A stretch of DNA of 64,000 nt from Gnetum montanum (lineage: Eukaryota > Streptophyta > Gnetopsida > Gnetales > Gnetaceae), in the NCBI GenBank assembly GCA_015680685.1, contig MNCI01018178.1, forward strand, positions 451,191 to 515,190. The letters run 5' to 3'. The notes under the pieces are model-generated. The model worked only from the letters and a program-made list of their open reading frames with translations, had not been told where the DNA came from and did not search any database. Positions 47,287 to 59,214 of the stretch are shown here, piece by piece (within the stretch, counting starts at the first letter, position 1; the number at the start of each line of letters is the position of its first letter). A program made the translations under genes and the position numbers.

Positions 47287-48853
47287 ACTAAACCGTGGCC
47301 CGAAAAGGCCTTAAACTACCACCTTTTCACTTTATTTTCTATTCACTTGTGCATTTCAATTCATGTTTTCTGCAGTGGCTATTTAACATTGTTTTCTCTA
47401 GTTTCTTTTGTTTACAGGATCGTACGGACGCACATGTATGCATCCACCCTGACAGTCCTGGCATCATGACTTAAAAATGATACCACAGAATGTCCTGACA
47501 TCATGACGGTAAATCGACACCACAGAGCTCTGTCCGACATGACACTAAACTATCACACTCATTCACCAGAGTCCACTAAGACTATAAACTAGCTTTCCTC
47601 TTCATAGTCTGCTACGACTATAAACTAGTATTCTACCGTCCGCTACGACGATAAACCGGCAATGTCCAACGGGTTACGATGAAAAACTAACCCATGATAG
47701 TCCGCTAAGACTGTAAACTAGCCAGATCATTTCTAGCACATTCATCTGCTACTGTAATTCTTGACATGCCTGCTGCATCATTCATCACATCGGCTTTGAC
47801 AACACTATTGCTGCTCATTCTGTTTGCCTCAAGTTTCACATGGCGTCTCCCTTTGCATCAGTCACATTCATGCCTGAAGTGTTCACTAACTCATTCACTT
47901 GTGGTTTTCTTGTCTTCTTGAAGTTGTGTTTGCAGGATGACACCCAGTGGGGCTCGTACACGGATACACTTCATCACGGTGACAAGGGGCCACATTGTTT
48001 CTGACGCACACAACTAGGTTAATCAATCTGGTCAAAAGTACATTCCCAGTTCCCAATACATTCTCCATTTCCCCAACACTCTTATTCCCTTTCCTACCCA
48101 GTTACATTTCCCAGATACACCCAGTACACCCCAAAAATTTGAGCCTACTGTTACATGCTATGACACTCTCAAGCGACTGCAACACACAATATGGCACATG
48201 AGCATGAGTGCAAAATTGAAAGAAAGCTCTTTCCAAAAAAATACAAAAGAAAAAAAGGGCAAAAACAAAAAAGAAATAGAAAGAAAAAGAAAAGAGCAAA
48301 ATGAACCACAAGACCTTTGGCACTTCCCATAAGCCCCAGGAGGGAAGGTAGTTGTCTTGGAAACAAACACTCATGTCTCAAAAGCTCAAGTAACATCTCA
48401 TTGCGTAGCTTTGGCTCTCCACCAACAGGTTTTCTTTAACACCAAACAAAGGGTCTATTCCTCCAGAGAACGTAACCCACCATCACATGGCCAACAAGTC
48501 CTCTTAAACACTAAACAAGAGTCTTGTTCCGCCAAAGGATACACATCTCACGCCTTGATTCCGAGTGTACTAAACGATGGCTATTGATAAGGATCAACAT
48601 GACCCATGTACACACTAGAGCATCCCCTTTACCATGCGCAATCCCTTGATCAGTTCCCCATCCCCATAATTTACATCTCCCAATCCAACTACAAGCTTCA
48701 TTTCCCAATCCCAAGTACTTTTGAACACAGTGCGATGACATCTGGCCAAGTGCCAAAGGACAATGTTTCTACCGAGTTTGCTTGTGGTGTTTTGTACTTC
48801 TTTGTCGATGCCTCTCGGGTCAATTCCTCCAGACATCAACAAAGAGGGGCCAC
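47287..48853 (+). other. 3' untranslated region of D2 with tandem arrays and polypurine tract
   Basis: The word GTGGCCCGAAAAGGCCTTAA occurs twice around the stop codon (47266-47313). Five copies of a unit containing CTACGACTATAAACTAG lie at about 47571-47720. An A-rich purine tract lies at 48230-48300. The polypurine tract aaagaggggccac (48841-48853) adjoins the LTR. The first two arrays and the purine tract have counterparts in D1 at the same relative positions. ORFs across this stretch are short and not family-like. Confidence 0.8.
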
Positions 48854-50206
48854 TGAAACACCACAAAAAATTTTGGCTAACACTTGAAGACAGAAATTAA
48901 GCTAAGTCATGTTGGTCCTTAGCATGACCAAGCTTAGAAGCCTCAAAAATAGCATCAAACGAAGTCAAAGAAAGTAATTAAAAGTTCCCTGGGACCCACA
49001 GAAGACTACGATGACATCCGGCATCAAACTTGGCAAATTTTGAGCTCAAAATACTTGGTTTTCACTAAGTATGCATCCTATACGCTGGCCTACACATGCC
49101 CAGCGTAAGGCCCAGCGTACAGCAACTTTTGGGGCTCAAAAACTCCTCAAAACATGCTAAAGTGGAGTGTCTAGACCCCCCAGGACCTTCCCCAGGGTCC
49201 CCAGCAGGTCGCAGGCACTTGAAGATCCAATTTTGGGCTCCAAATGATGATCTTCCATTCCTATACGCCCAGCGTATACGCTGCTACAGTGTTTCAGCGT
49301 AAATGCTACAGTGTTCCAGCGTAATGCTAGAGTGTTCCAGCGTAATGCTACAGTGTTCCAATGTAAATACTACAGTGTTCCAGCGTAATGCTATAGTGTT
49401 CCAGCATAAATGCTACAGTGTTTCAGCGTAAATGCTACAATGTTTCAGCGTGAATGCTATAGTGTTTCAGCGTATACGCCTAGCGTCCACCCAAGTTCAC
49501 ACGCCCAGCAAGTCCAGCGTATACGCCGGCCTGATGTAGCGTATACGCCCAACGTATACCATATTTCTAAATTGTACGCACCCGATCGACACGCCACGTG
49601 TCTCCCAACCCGATTTTCCTGGTAAACCCCCCCTATAAAAAGCCCAGTTTTCCGTGAATTTAAGGGTTGGAAAAATAAAACTCCCAGGGTGCACAAGAGA
49701 CATAGACGCTGCGGACTAGAGCTCCAAAACCCTCTTAGGCTGGAGAGCCCTGTATGCCGTACACACAGTCTCTACGCTCCGCCTGCCTTGCGAACTAGCC
49801 GAGTCATCCCTGCACACGTCGGGGGCTTTCGTCCGCCTTGTGTCAAAGCCACAACTGCGTTTGGACCGGTGCACTTTGTAATCAATTCTCAATACAAAAC
49901 AGTTTACATTTTGCTCAGATTTATTGCAGTTTTCTTCGTTTTTCAGTTTACGTTTACAGGCTCATTTACATTATCGTGCTTGTTTACGGTTTACATTTAA
50001 TGTGCATTGTTTACGTATAGCCCAACGTGTTGTAGCGGCAAACGTTGGGGAAGTCCTTGTTTGATCCGCGTGCGGACCATTTAAGGCACTCTTCCTTCGT
50101 CCGTTCCAGCTTGCCCTCAAGCGGAGGCAGGGTCAACTGTGCTTGTCCGTAGATCTTTCGGTGCTCGTAACGTTCCAACCTTGCACCGACGATTTCAGTC
50201 AGTACA
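48854..50206 (+). repeat. 3' LTR of D2 with internal minisatellite
   Basis: Complete LTR of 1353 bp; TATAAAAA at 49634-49641. Relative to the 5' LTR it has 279 extra bases (about 49281-49559) made of nine copies of a 21-bp unit with the core ctacagtgttccagcgta. They are bounded by a repeated tatacgcccagcgtatac / tatacgcccaacgtatac. Deletion in the 5' LTR between these direct repeats is the simplest explanation. Confidence 0.93.
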
Positions 50207-51905
50207 TAAGTGGAAAAAGCTTAAGCTCTTTCCTAGAATACTAGTAGATGAAGTTAAATTTGGTATAAATCGTTGGAACCAAATTCAATTCATCGGTGAT
50301 CTATAATGCTAAAACTCAATGAAAAATACCAAACCTATGCGAGAGTGTCAAACTTGAGAAAATAATTCCAAGGATGGAAGCAAGAAAATCATGAATCCTT
50401 GAATGTGGCCTTGGATAGATACCATTCTCTACTACATAGATGTCCAAGCCATGATTTCTCTCAGAAAGAGCCACTTTTCCACATCATATATGGGCTTCAT
50501 AATCAAACAAGGGATATCCTTAGGACTTATGCCCAAGGTCGATTATACAAACTGAGAGCCCATCATATACAAAGGCTAATCAAGTGGGTGAAAAAAGAAG
50601 AATGAGATCTATGTAAACTAGTGAATGTAGAGGAATATAACTAGGACCTAACTCTTTAAAAGAAGAGGGTACATATCTATGATGAAGAAAAGGAGGCAAC
50701 TCTCGATGAGGTGATTTCACAACAAACCTTGCCAATACAAAATTCTATTAAGGACCTTGAAGTAAGGCTAGATAAGATGTGGAAGTTGATGAATGACAAA
50801 GTTACAACTTATGTGAAGACCATAGATGAGAGAGTAAAGTGACAGAAATCAAGTGATCAAAAAAAGAAGAGGAAAAAGAACCATGAAACAAATAGGAACA
50901 CTTATAAAAAAAATGAAAAATAGCTATAGAAGAAGAGGCTATAAACTCAACCACAAAAGAGGATGATGGATGTGACATCTACCTATATGATCATCTAAAG
51001 GGTTATTGCCTAGTTATGTTACATCTACATGAGTATGGGGCTTTTTCTTTAAATCCCAAGTTCGTACAAAAGCAAATTCCTAGGAAATTATCATATTCAT
51101 TAGGTAATTATAAATAGTCCTACAACCAACCATACTATCCAAGTGGGACTTTTTATTAGCTTCAAAACTACTATTAAATATAGTGGCAAAACCCATAGTT
51201 ATGGAGAAGGCCATTATCAAACCAACACTACCCTTATTGCCAATTGAACCTATACAAATATTACATTGAACAACCTATTTTCTTGACTAGTTCTACTTCT
51301 TCTACCTCAAATCACTACTACAACTCTCTTGAATATCATCAACCTGCAACAACTTCTGAAGGATCACCACTTCACACCTCTCACCCTCCATCATATCCTT
51401 AATATTCACATACTTCCCTCCACCATATGTCATCACCAATAACATAGAAATGTTTGACACCAGAACATTAATGAAAGAATGCCACTTATGCTATGAACAT
51501 ACACGGAAATGATAATTCTAGTAGATCTCAACCACAACCTCAAAAATGTCCTTTCTATAGGGTAGTTTCCATGCACAAGTACAAAACTGATAGACCTACT
51601 AGCACATCAAAACCAAAACAAGGACAATCTAGTGTAGCATCCTTCCTTGCTAGAACAATGTCTCCTGATCATACACAAAAGCCAACAACCATCACCACTC
51701 CAACATAAGACAAAATATAATCCTATGATTGTGGGGAAACAGAAACCTCCATGCATCACTACTAATAATAATGGATGTAACTATGGGCCAAAGGTTCAAG
51801 ATATTAATAGAACCCCTATACTGACTCAGCATAAAGTTCAGAAACAAGTGTGTAAGAAAAAACTAGTTTATGCAGTAGCCACTAAACCAAAAGATACCCA
51901 ATGGC
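50207..51905 (+). pseudogene. gag remnant of A3, second part (after D2)
   Basis: Resumes with LKLFPRILVDEVKFGINRW, then ALDRYHSLLHRCPSHDFSQ and IIYGLHNQTRDIL, the Athila gag segment that in relatives reads RCPHHG and YNGL. It has a Cys/His stretch at 50970-51060 (CDIYLYDHLKGYC), then a Ser/Thr/Gln-rich part. The same order is seen in A1 and A2. Several stops interrupt it. Beyond about 51905 the protease and polymerase regions are missing by deletion. Confidence 0.75.
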
Positions 51906-53650
51906 TTGGAAATAAGAGTGCAAAATCATTTAGAAGATGCATGGAACCAACCAATCCCCTTATTATCTCTTGTCCTACCTTTACGCTTAGTCATGGGGGA
52001 GATGCCCCATCCTAAATCAAGAACTAATAAGTGTTTTCCACGTTTTTTGTTTTACAATTTTTTATCATTTTCCTATTTGTTCCAAAATTTTCCAACTCTT
52101 CATATGTTTTCCNGTTTTTTGTTTTACAATTTTTTATCATTTTCCTATTTGTTCCAAAATTTTCCAACTCTTCATATGTTTTCCATTTCTTAATATTTTT
52201 ATTTTATTTATATTTTTCTCTTTTTTTGAGCTATTTTCTTTATGTTTTATGAATTTATTTTATGTTTTTTGTCAATAATATTACTAGTTATGATGTAGAA
52301 GTCAATGCTATGTGTTGTGTTTTTGTGCTATGCTATCAAGATGATTGCGTAAGTAATTGTGTAAAGTAGTGAGACCACCTCATCCATCCCTCCAGTTCTC
52401 TAAATAAAAATATCTTTTATCATAAAAGCAATTTGGTTCTTCTTTCATGAAATTAAAATTCATTAATGATCATTACACCTTGAAGAAAGAGGAAATGACC
52501 AAGTGGCAATGGCAAAGGATGTGACCTCAAGGGAACTTTTTAGGTTCTCTTCTTGACTTCCTTCATGTGGTTTATGACTCCTCTTGGAATGTATCATCAC
52601 TCCTTCATTGACCAATAAAAAGGAAGCTATGTATTTGCATGGTGTGGTTTCCATTTCAAAAAATACTTAAAATTCAAAAAAAAAGAGAAAGAAAAAGAAA
52701 CAAAAAATAAAAAAAATAAAAAATAAAAAAAAATAGAATTCAAAGTAAACCCCTTAGATGCAATAATAGACTATAAGAACTAGTTATGGGGCTGGAAAGA
52801 TGTGTTACCCATGCCTGAAGGTGCCCCTCTAACTAAGGGCCTTTCTTCTTCTCTTTTCTTCTATGTTTGGAGTGATGATCATTCTTTGTGGTGATTGTGG
52901 ACTCATGGCAGTAAGTAGGAAGGAACACATTAATGTGAGGTCACTATTATTGGTATGGAACTGGTTCGAACTTGGATGGATAGGTATGATGATCATTTTA
53001 ATTACATTTGACACAAGAACCTATTGCGAACATGGTTAAGTACGTCACATTCCTATCTCTGCAATCCATTTTCATCCCATTATTCACATCATTGCTACAT
53101 ACAATTATGAGCATTTTGGTTTTGTGTAGCATAGTGCAGCATCCCAACCAAGGTAGTTTTGTGTTGTTTGGAAGAAAGACATGATCTACATTTAACTTCT
53201 AAGGTGTCCATGGACATCTTTAGAAGTCATTATGCAAGGGCATTTTGGCAAGAGCTTGCTTTGGAGAGGATCCACTTGCATAAATTTTGTTAATCATGGC
53301 TTTGAACTAACCTTCACATATTCTAGAACATTAGTGATGATTTCTCTGAATTTATGCATGCTTTTGGAACTACTTCTTATCAATTTTAATTAATTTTCCT
53401 ATTTCTCTATCTCAATATCCTTCATCTTCCAAAAACTTTCCTGGCCATCTTTGGCATTGGACCTTTGGTTTTAATTATTTGAAAACTTATGCACTTCCAA
53501 AGTTACACTTATTAGTTATGGGGGCTAGGGATTCCTACTTTGAAATTTTTCTAAAATCCTATTTTCGAACATTATGGTAACTAATAGTAATTAACCAAAA
53601 TAAGGTGAACAACTTGATGATTTCAGTTACCTCATAGCCTTGGGCATAGT
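51906..53650 (+). other. 3' noncoding region of A3
   Basis: Aligns with A1 2240-600 (reverse complement). Shared landmarks include cttagtcatgggggagatg (51987-52005) and the block gcctgaaggtgcccctctaac near 52812. A T-rich tract (52040-52260) corresponds to the A/T-rich part of A1 1970-2130. A purine tract lies at 52675-52735. Confidence 0.7.
52042..52184. repeat. 71-bp duplication around a single N
   Basis: Bases 52042-52112 are identical to 52114-52184, with N at 52113. This is the longest of the five lone-N duplications. It is treated as an assembly overlap. Confidence 0.85.
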
Positions 53651-54251
53651 ACGCTATCATCACCTGGTGCTTAAATGCAAACTAAGAGATCTAAAAAGGG
53701 TTAATCATTAAGGAAAATCTACCAAAACTAATGTTGATCCTTTGGTGACTGCAAGTGATGCAAAAAGAGACACCTAAGAAAGACAGTCTTTTTCCAAGCA
53801 TAAAAACAAAGCTAAGAGAGGGATAATGGAGGATATGCCCATGGATAAATAGTAGCACATATAGGATAATGGCTCAAACATCACATGATTTCTCAATCCA
53901 TGGGATGGTGGGAAGAAATTTAAATCCATCCTTTAAGAAAATTTTGCATAACTAGAGAAGGATCAACATAACAATCAAGGTTTAAATGTCTACCACCACT
54001 AGCGATAACAAGAAGAACCATATTCAATAAATTTTTGGAGACCTCTACAAATTTTGTAATCTTCAATGTCTATCCAATCATTTTGTCACTTTTTCATTTT
54101 ATCTACATCCACTCAAATAAAATTTTGTAATGCAGCACTTAGAGTCAATCAATAGTTAGTTAGTCAATAATTTCATACCTTCTCAATATTTTGTAAAGAA
54201 CTTGTTCCTTCTTTTGTTAACTCTAGGATGAGGTTCGATTCATTGGTGGGA
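53651..54251 (+). pseudogene. Possible remnant of the additional reading frame of A3
   Basis: Located between the noncoding block and the LTR, as in A2. The start resembles the A2 frame start (a TPGAxMQTKRSKKG-like basic text near 53668), but the rest is short and full of stops. It is about a third of the A2 length. The match is weak and positional. Confidence 0.3.
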
Positions 54252-55118
54252 TCACATCAATGTAGCTACATTAATGTAGCCATATTGACGCAACTGTGTT
54301 GACGTAATCCCATTGACATGTATGCATCGACATGTGCACATCAATGCAATGTATGTTTTCACCTATAAATACATGTGCTCCCACTATGTATTTGACATTC
54401 TTTTATCAATAGAGTAGCTGAACTCTTGTAGTTTTATTCCATAATCTTAGAGAATACTCAGTGAGTGCCCACAGTGTGGATCTAAGTTAGTTGTACGATG
54501 TCTTATTCGAGTGACAATGTACTTGGAAACATTCCATGAATAGCAATAAGATCGAGATTGATTCTTATTCATTAGATCACTTTGACTTAGATTAAATTTA
54601 CTTTTAATGTAATTTGTATTTCATGTACTTAGTTAATATTTACATTTCCATGCATATTACTAAATTCATGGAATCAGTGTGATCAATTTCGAGCGTAAGC
54701 ATGTATTCACTTGGTAACCCCAGCAACATCATTGCTTGATTTGCCTAGTAGCATAATGCTTGGTAATCCTAGTAGTGGATATATAAGTTTAGGATGTGTA
54801 CGATTAGCTAAGAATGAACACTTATCGCCTATAGGCTAGTTTAGACTTTACTTTCCATTGTTAATTAGATTAAATAATTAATTTCTCTATTATCGTTAGG
54901 AGTAGAATAAGGCCAAAATAACATCAACATCATATGCCTCACTTTGGACTAAACTAAATGTGACAATGCTACACTAGTCCAAGTGGGAAGATAGCAAATT
55001 GCAATCAATGCTTAATGATCTAGATGCACAACTAGTCCCATCCACAAAATTTGATCAAATTATGTGTGAATACCTGTGATTCATATGGTTGGCCATAGGG
55101 GGTACTGGCTGCTCATCT
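54252..55118 (+). repeat. 3' LTR of A3
   Basis: Plus-strand TATAAATA at 54364-54371. The middle gattcatatggttggccata (55078-55097) and the end ctgctcatct match the reverse complement of the A1 LTR. No primer site follows, so this is a 3' or solo LTR. Upstream A3 text in the same orientation favours a 3' LTR. The bases outside are atata, not the gaatt outside the A2 LTR. Confidence 0.82.
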
Positions 55119-56729
55119 ATATATATACCCTTGATCCAAGAACACTTGCAATACAAAAAGTGGCATAATATAAGAAAAAAAAGGGGATGTATTCCAAAAC
55201 CATATATTTGATAATTATTAGTTAAGTTACCTCTAGCTCATTTCATTTATCTTTTTTCTTACTATTTAAAATATTTAGACTAGAACCTTATTCTATGCAT
55301 TGTTTCTAATTAAAAATTAGGAATAAAAAATATATATAAAAACAACAACAACAATAATGATATTGTATGATTGATGATAAAAACCTTAGAACTAAGTTCT
55401 ATTGATATCACATCATCCCTTCTTGGAGTTGTCTTCTTAGCACTTTTCCTTGGTTCAGTTTGTAGTCAAGAGTGCATTATCACATAAATACCATAAAGAT
55501 AAATAATCAATAAATAAGAAAATTATAAAATAAAAAGAAATTAAATTTTATTCCTCATTAGACCCCTCCAGATTATAGACTTATGTGAGAGCCTTTTAAC
55601 CATTTCATCCTTGACAAAAAGCTTGAAATTCATGAGACTTCATGTTAGGAACAAAAGGATCTACCCCAATATGAAAACCTAAAGCTGTTCGAATACTAGT
55701 AGGAGTAAGTGTTAAACTTTCAAAAATCATTTTGGAAAAGGAACTTTCCAAGAAATGGTAAATATTACAAAATTTTTTGATAATGTATTTACAACAAGAA
55801 GTTTTGAAAATAAGGGAAACTAGCAACTCAAACAATCTAGAAGTTCTGAGGAACTCAAAATCCTCGCCATCTAACAAGCTACGAACTTGATGAGTGGCTT
55901 CAACAACATTATTTTGATGTAAAATAATGGAAATAGATGCAAAGATACCTAAGGTAAGATGAGAAGATTGACTAGGATGCATTATAAGAGCCATGTTGTT
56001 TTCATGCCAAAAAATCTCTCTGCTACGTAAAAAAGGATTGATTTAGGAAAAGAGTTCTCTTTCATCCATTTATAGGGAACATTTGGAAACTCTAGTAATT
56101 GTTAAAGGCATGGATAACTTGGAAAAAGTTTAGTTATAATTTATGTTTACATGTAGTTAATTATTAATTAGTTTTAACTAATGATCACCTTTCTTGATTT
56201 GTTGACTATTAGGTTTAATAAACTAGAGTTAGCATGAGCTGAACTTGTAGTACACTCTGAGATGATTCCAATGGTACCAATTTCATCAATATCCAATTTG
56301 CATTTCTAGGTATCAATATCATTTATTAAAATTAATAATTTTTAATATCCAAAAAGTAGAATTTAAATATAATTTTAATTAATTTTAAATTTTAATTTAA
56401 AAAAAATTTGCATTGTGAATTGAACCTAAGACTTCATCTTTCGTAAGAATGATTTTTAAGGCTTGATTACGTGATCACTAAATAACTACAAAAATGTTAA
56501 GCTTTTTAACCCTTTAAATAATAATAATTAAATTTTATTAAAAAAATTTAAAAAAGAATAACCTTTTCTAGCTGGTCGCTATTGCGCAGTAGGGCCTTAC
56601 ACCTCGATTACTCAGCATCTTAACTAGCGATCATGGTCAGCCAGCCATGCCATGGTCAACCATAGGGTCAACCAAGTAAAACGTGGCCCAAGACTACCAT
56701 GTAGTAGGGCCTTGATGCCCTATCACAAG
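55119..56729. other. Spacer between A3 and C1
   Basis: AT-rich, with one open frame listed separately. Near the right end the word agtagggcctt occurs twice (about 56588 and 56703). The C1 target site is at 56730-56734. No transposon ends recognised. Confidence 0.55.
55605..55994 (-). CDS. Unassigned 129-codon ORF
   Basis: From the minus ATG at 55994 to the stop at 55605. It reads MALIMHPSQSSHLTLGIFAS and later RTALGFHIGVDPFVPNMK. Leu/Phe-rich and probably helical, with no signal peptide and no motif I can name. It is long for chance in this AT-rich stretch and lies outside recognised elements. A relic exon or a piece of an unrecognised repeat are both possible. No promoter, splice sites or second exon could be supported. 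Confidence 0.3.
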   Translation of the reverse strand: MALIMHPSQSSHLTLGIFASISIILHQNNVVEATHQVRSLLDGEDFEFLRTSRLFELLVSLIFKTSCCKYIIKKFCNIYHFLESSFSKMIFESLTLTPTSIRTALGFHIGVDPFVPNMKSHEFQAFCQG

Positions 56730-56734
56730 GCATC

Positions 56735-57369
56735 TATAAGATTAATTGTCCATGATCATAGTTTTTCCCACTCTTGCCATCTAGTAGTCTCTCAACAACT
56801 CCTTGAATGTTTGGTAGTTACCAATCTCAATGTTGATAGTTACAGGATGGTACCACCACTACCATCATCTCTAATAGAAGTAGTGGAGGTAGTGAGGCAT
56901 TTTTTGAAAATAAATGATTCCTTTATGGAAGGAATACCATATATTGTTATAAATAGAATGGATGGTCCCTAGCCTCACCATGTGATATTTTGTGGACTGC
57001 AAATTCCATTAGATGTAGCATTGAGATTGAATTGGTAAAGGCTAGAAGATCTATCAAAATTTTATTTTATTTTCTTTTTATCTTCAAGTTTCTTTTCTTT
57101 TCTTTGCTATGGCCATAACTAGAGGTAAAAAAAATAACTTTAGTGTTCTCTTCAACTACTATGTTTTCAGATTTACTTCCACAAATTCTTATCAATGAAT
57201 GAAAGTAGTTTATTTCTACGAAGTTATTTCTTATCCATTCATAAAATTATAGTTTGTTTTATCTACTATAAACCAACTAGATCTTTGAATACTTGGACAA
57301 TATAGAAATCCTTAATACTGGCTTAGCTATTGTTAATAAAAAAAAGATCTTGCAATGAATTTTCTATCA
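56735..57369 (+). repeat. 5' LTR of C1
   Basis: The start TA (degenerate TG) is seen by alignment with TGTAAGATTAATTG at 62398; the end is ctatca. TATAAATA is at 56948-56955. Confidence 0.92.
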
Positions 57370-57371
57370 TT

Positions 57372-57386
57372 TGGTATCAAAGATCC
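57372..57386 (+). promoter_or_regulatory. Primer binding site of C1
   Basis: TGGTATCAAAGATCC lies two bases after the LTR. This is the initiator tRNA-Met type site TGGTATCAGAGC with changes, as usual in plant copia elements. Confidence 0.88.
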
Positions 57387-58020
57387 AGGTTTTAACAAAC
57401 TTTCTTAGTTGTAGTCTTTATTGGATATTACATGCATTATTTTTTTTACTACACTTTTCTTACCTTTACCATTTGAATATAGCATATTTCATTAGTTAAC
57501 AATTATAATGGTTATCCTTTTGCAATGCCATTAATGAGTATAATATTTATCCATTTTTCAATGCTATATTGGAAAAGGAAATTATTCAACAAGGATTATT
57601 GATATGAATGTTTTTTATACATATTGAAAGTATTTGAATAGTTATGGATATTAAAGTATGAATTTTCTGTCATGCCATGTTCAAAAGAAATTTTTTTTTT
57701 AAATATGACCTAAGGGTAGCCATAGCACCTTAAGTCATAATGATAATGCAAAAAAATGGTATTATTTTAAGATTTTAATTAGTTTGTAATGAAATTAGTT
57801 AGCCCCATAGGGAAGTGATTTTTTTATGATCTATTTGGAATAAAATAGTAAGTTTTGAATAAATTTTTCTAGGCCCACAAGTATGAATTATTTTTTCTAC
57901 ACTTTCTAGTCTTATTGATAAGTATGTTATGTAAATTTATGTGGATGCAACCTTTACCCACAAGGAGGTTGATATTTACTATTTTTTTTCTAGTGTGATG
58001 TATTTTTTGCTCTAGTAGGA
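57387..58020 (+). other. Leader of C1
   Basis: AT-rich untranslated leader between primer site and gag. I see no open frame of family type and no tandem array here. Confidence 0.6.
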
Positions 58021-58800
58021 ATTACTCCTACAACTTTTGTTCCTGATCCTCATGTTCCAACATTAACTAGGGATAATTTTCAAAATTAGAAGGATAAAAC
58101 TCTCCTTACCTTGGGCTAGATGGACCTTGATTTGGCATTCCATGTGGATATGCCTAAAACACCCATGGAATCTAGTACGCTAGAGGAAAAGAGTTCTTTT
58201 AAGTAGTGGGAGTGATCTAACTGCTTAAGCATGATGTTTATAAAAAATCATATAAACAAGAACATTCGAGGTTCTATCCCTAAATGTAACAAAGTTATGG
58301 ATTTCATGCTAGCTATTGAAGAACAATCTGTAAAGTCTGATAAAGTAGTAGCTAGCACTCTCATGAACAAACTCTCAGGCATGCGATTGGACAACACTAA
58401 AGATGTGCATGAAATGAGGAATATAGCAACCTAATTAAAATCCTTAGGGATTGACTTCTCTAAGTTATGTCATATTAAATTCATACTTAATTCTCTCTCA
58501 AATGAGTATGGACCATTCAAAATCTCATACAACACACATAAAGAAAGTTGGTCAGTAAATGAACTTTTGACTATGTGTGTTCAAGAGGAGGAAAGAATTA
58601 TGTATGAAAATCTAGAAAGTGCTAATCTAATCACTTATGATAAAAGAAAGGGAAAAAAGGAAAAAAAATTCATAAGGAAAAGAATGAAAAAAGTGTGCTA
58701 ATGAAACAACAGGCGAAAAGTTTGCTTCTCTTTTTTGTAAGAAAAAGGAACACATGAAAAGAAATTTTCAAAAGTATAAAATATGGCTCAAAAAGAAAGG
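58021..58800 (+). pseudogene. gag remnant of C1
   Basis: Text near the start is VPTLTRDNFQN, then LTLG and MDLDLAFHVDMP. Next are MMFIKNHINKNIRGSIPKCN, VVASTLMNKLSGMRLDN and SLSNEYGPFKISYNTHK, the capsid of plant copia gag (UBN2-type). A CCHC-like remnant near 58730-58765 (FCKKKEHMKRNF) has lost some cysteines. There are stops at several codons, for example at about 58432. Confidence 0.82.
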
Positions 58801-59214
58801 TAACCTCATTTCCTATGTATGTCATGAATCTTATTTTGTTGATGCTCTTGATAATACAGGATGGATTGATTCTAGTTGCATAATTCACATTTCTACTACC
58901 ATGCAAGGCTTCCTCTAACTAAGACAACTGAAGGGAAATGAATGAAGCATCTATTCAAGAAATTAGATGTGTTCTAAAGTGGAGGTAATTGGAAAATTTA
59001 GACTAGTATTAGACTCTAGATACATTTTAGATCTTCTAGATACTTTTTACATTCCATCATTTTCTAGGAATTTAGTTTCAATTTCTAGATTAGTCAAGTT
59101 TAAATACATGTTCAATTTTGAACATTCTAGTTGAAAATAAAAACATTGTTGGTTCTAAAAAACTTTTTGATGGTTTGTATAAGCTTATTTTAGATTCCAC
59201 TTTTTAATATAATC
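58801..59214 (+). pseudogene. Protease remnant of C1
   Basis: GWIDSSCIIHIS begins near 58859. The copia active-site form is W-x-D-S-G, so the Gly is replaced by Ser here. RNLVSISRLVKF follows near 59070. A frameshift lies between the two parts. Confidence 0.75.

Larger units (their letters stand above)
42225..50206 (+). mobile_element. Gag-protease-only Tat-like LTR element D2, complete with TSD, nested in A3
   Basis: LTRs start tgaaacaccac at 42225 and 48854, and the 3' LTR ends gtcagtaca at 50206. The duplication taagt is perfect at 42220-42224 and 50207-50211. The LTRs differ at few positions apart from one 279-bp indel, far fewer than in D1 or C1, so this is the youngest insertion in the window. 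The interior encodes one polyprotein with gag, Cys/His and protease parts. No RT, RNase H or integrase text exists, so mobilisation must depend on a partner element. It agrees with the TR-GAG class of non-autonomous plant retrotransposons. Confidence 0.95.
41820..55118 (+). mobile_element. Athila-like element copy A3, interrupted by D2 and internally deleted
   Basis: The plus strand starts inside gag at about 41820 and continues to 42224. It is interrupted by D2 and resumes at 50207. After gag, the protease, RT and integrase are absent. Near 51870-51930 the sequence passes directly to the 3' noncoding region equivalent to about 2240 in A1, and ends in an LTR at 54252-55118. It belongs to the same family as A1 and A2 but lies in opposite orientation to both. 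There is no 5' LTR. Confidence 0.8.

Noticed and set aside
31131-55123. Shared TSD around the A2-A3 pair that would prove one insertion
   Set aside because: The five bases outside the two outer LTRs are gaatt and atata; they do not match, even allowing for one or two changes.
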